Shown here: positions 23,869-25,291 of the stretch, one piece after another
Position numbering within the stretch: the first letter of the stretch is position 1
How the letters are laid out: each line of letters opens with the position of its first letter
NCBI GenBank assembly: GCA_946404705.1
Contig: CAMJES010000004.1
Coordinates: forward strand, 1 to 25,291
Source of the DNA: an uncultured Ruminococcus sp.
GTDB taxonomy: Bacteria > Bacillota > Clostridia > Oscillospirales > Ruminococcaceae
Length of the DNA stretch: 25,291 nt
Direction: 5' to 3'
The notes under the pieces: generated by a model
Database searches by the model: none
What the model was told of the DNA's origin: nothing
What the model saw: the letters and a program-made list of their open reading frames with translations, nothing else
Program-made: the position numbers and the translations under genes

Positions 23869-24567
23869 CTATGCATTTCCTTTCACGCTTTTCAGAAGTA
23901 TCTCCGCAATTGCAATATCTTCGGGAGTGGTAATTTTTATGTTGGAATAGTTTGATTCGGTCATTGCAACCTTTGCACCGACTGCTTCCGCAAGCTGGCA
24001 GTCATCCGTAAAATCAAGCATATTGTCATTTGCAAAGTTTATTCCCTTTACATATATATCCTTGCGAAAAATCTGCGGAGTCTGCGTAATATACAGCTTT
24101 CTGCGGTCGGGAGTGTCGGTGATAAGACCATCGTCAACATTTTTTATCGTGTCCTTTACAGGAACTCCGAGAACCGCTCCGCCGAAAATTGAAGCGTCCC
24201 TTATGCATTGCTTTATTATCTTGGGAGAAACAAGCGGCCGCGCGCCGTCATGCACAGCGACATACCGTGTTTCCTTAGAAACCTCTTTGTAAGCGTTGAA
24301 GATAGACTGCTGTCGTGTTTCTCCGCCGCTGACAACCGCCTTAAGCTTGGTGATATCATACTTTTCAGCAAGCAATCTATACTCGTCAATATCACATTCA
24401 CGAGTCGTTACTATTATCTCCGCAACCTCTTCAAGCTGTTCAAAAGCAAGCATGGAACGAACTGCAACAGGAATACCGTCAAGCTCAAAAAGCTGTTTGT
24501 TCAATCCGTTCATCCGTGAAAAACTGCCTGCGCAGGCGATTATCACCGATACTGTTATTTCGGACAT
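23869..24567 (-). CDS. ispD: 2-C-methyl-D-erythritol 4-phosphate cytidylyltransferase
   Basis: IspD transfers CMP from CTP to MEP in the same pathway as IspF. The 232-residue protein shows the nucleotide-binding region at 11-19 as ACAGSFSRM followed by NKQ, VVSGGETRQQSIFNAY, VAVHDGARPLVSP, GVPVKDTIK and ITQTPQIFR. The usual loop is AAGxGxRM; here the second Gly is Phe. The rest of the active-site pattern is intact, including DDCQLAEAVG and the closing NIKITTPEDIAIAE. It starts 13 bases after the pheA stop. Confidence 0.96.
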   Translation of the reverse strand: MSEITVSVIIACAGSFSRMNGLNKQLFELDGIPVAVRSMLAFEQLEEVAEIIVTTRECDIDEYRLLAEKYDITKLKAVVSGGETRQQSIFNAYKEVSKETRYVAVHDGARPLVSPKIIKQCIRDASIFGGAVLGVPVKDTIKNVDDGLITDTPDRRKLYITQTPQIFRKDIYVKGINFANDNMLDFTDDCQLAEAVGAKVAMTESNYSNIKITTPEDIAIAEILLKSVKGNA

Positions 24568-24580
24568 TTTCTCCTCCTGT

Positions 24581-25291
24581 TTAAAGCATCTCTCTGAAAT
24601 TTCCGAGCAGACGGAACGAACTCATCTCTTTCTTTAGATCATCAAGCAGAGCCGTGACCTTTACATCAAGACAGTTTCCGACAAAATCAAGGAAAAACAT
24701 AAATTCAAAGTCGCTTCCTGCAATGCTTTTACTCTCTATCTTGGTAAGATTTATACCGTTTACAGAGAATTTTGTCAGTAAACGGTTAAGCGAACCCTTT
24801 GTATGCGGAACGGTAAGAAGCACCGAAACTATGTCGGAATCGCTGTTTACGGTGAGATTCTTTGAAAAGCAGATAAAACGTGTGTAGTTCGGCTGTGCGT
24901 CTGCAACATTCCTGCTCAGAATATCAAGTCCGAGAAGCTCCGCGCAGCTTTCCGAACAGATACAAGCAATAGGTTCGCTGCTGTTGGATACAAACTCTGC
25001 CGAAAGCGCCGTATTCGCAAAATCACAGGTTTCAAATCCGCTGCTTTTCAGGAATTTTGAACATTGTGAAAGGGCTTCGCTTTTAGAGTAAACTCTCTTG
25101 ATATCGGAAAGCTTAGTTCCCTTTTTTGCAGCAAGGCAATGCGTTATTTCCACCCTAACAAGCGAATTTATAAAGAACTGCCGCTTTCCCATAAGCTCGT
25201 AGGTTTCCGATATTGAACCGATAGTTGAATTTTCAAGCGGAAGAAGTCCGAAATCACATTCACCGCTTTCCACCGCGTCAAAAACCTCTTC
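24581..25291 (-). CDS. pheA: prephenate dehydratase, 3' part (window edge)
   Basis: This enzyme decarboxylates and dehydrates prephenate to phenylpyruvate in phenylalanine synthesis. The frame is open to the end of the window, so the N-terminus is missing, and a preceding chorismate mutase domain cannot be excluded. Seen are LLPLENSTIGSI, the TRFICFSKN catalytic-region motif and a C-terminal ACT domain (GSLNRLLTKFSVNGINLTKIES). The ACT domain normally has ESRP for phenylalanine binding; here it reads ESKS. The reading through GTG at 25273 continues upstream in frame with family-like residues (EEVFDAVESGE), so that GTG is not the start. It is first in the visible pheA-ispD-ispF-cwlD-radA run. 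Confidence 0.93.
   Translation of the reverse strand, partial: EEVFDAVESGECDFGLLPLENSTIGSISETYELMGKRQFFINSLVRVEITHCLAAKKGTKLSDIKRVYSKSEALSQCSKFLKSSGFETCDFANTALSAEFVSNSSEPIACICSESCAELLGLDILSRNVADAQPNYTRFICFSKNLTVNSDSDIVSVLLTVPHTKGSLNRLLTKFSVNGINLTKIESKSIAGSDFEFMFFLDFVGNCLDVKVTALLDDLKKEMSSFRLLGNFREML

Noticed and set aside
1..25291. CRISPR arrays, tRNA or rRNA genes, insertion sequences, prophage or defence islands
   Set aside because: No regularly spaced repeats, cloverleaf or rRNA sequences, transposase or phage genes are visible; gene order and codon use are even throughout.

Overview
The window looks like a chromosomal piece of a low-to-moderate GC, Gram-positive clostridial bacterium, most likely of the Ruminococcus/Oscillospiraceae type. 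The reasons are strong GGAGG ribosome binding sites, frequent TTG starts, near-consensus sigma-A promoters, a long single-chain clostridial-type PurL, and three genes of the endospore programme (a YlmC/YmxH-type protein, SpoIVB and CwlD). I see no rRNA or tRNA genes, insertion sequences, phage genes or CRISPR array. This is almost entirely core genome, and I found no convincing new multi-gene system.

Layout. Bases 1-4733 (+): the 3' part of an MtaB-type tRNA methylthiotransferase, then purL, closed by a strong terminator. Bases 4763-6449 (-): a single-gene unit for an orphan peptide-type (family 5) solute-binding lipoprotein. Bases 6470-8424 (-): rpsB-tsf, with a promoter, a roughly 110-nt leader, an intercistronic hairpin and a terminator. 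Bases 8440-14618 (-): a long maintenance run, transcribed phoH (ybeZ), ybeY, era, a yqzL-like gene, recO, mutS2 and a ylmC-like gene. Bases 14729-15493 (-): a HAD phosphatase with its own promoter. It is divergent from a + strand set (15562-18142) of a WYL regulator, a cysteine-rich C_GCAxxG_C_C protein and a D-lactate dehydrogenase-type enzyme. Bases 18185-19390 (-): spoIVB. Bases 19550-21158 (+): a four-helix membrane protein followed by a LacI-family regulator. Bases 21173-25291 (-): radA, cwlD, ispF, ispD and the 3' part of pheA, transcribed in the order pheA to radA.

How the parts fit. The central block combines ribosome assembly and RNA quality control (PhoH, YbeY, Era) with recombination and repair (RecO, MutS2), and borders rpsB-tsf. 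IspD and IspF are two steps of the MEP isoprenoid pathway. SpoIVB and CwlD act in late sporulation. The two regulator loci are the least explained parts: the WYL promoter is flanked by inverted repeats, and the LacI-type unit has a palindrome over its expected transcription start.

The most notable oddity is the small membrane protein gene at 19617. It has an ideal Shine-Dalgarno sequence, but ACG sits where ATG should be, and an A7 run lies just downstream. Several starts were placed by ribosome binding site position rather than by longest frame: rpsB, ylmC, recO, the WYL regulator, the cysteine-rich protein and cwlD.
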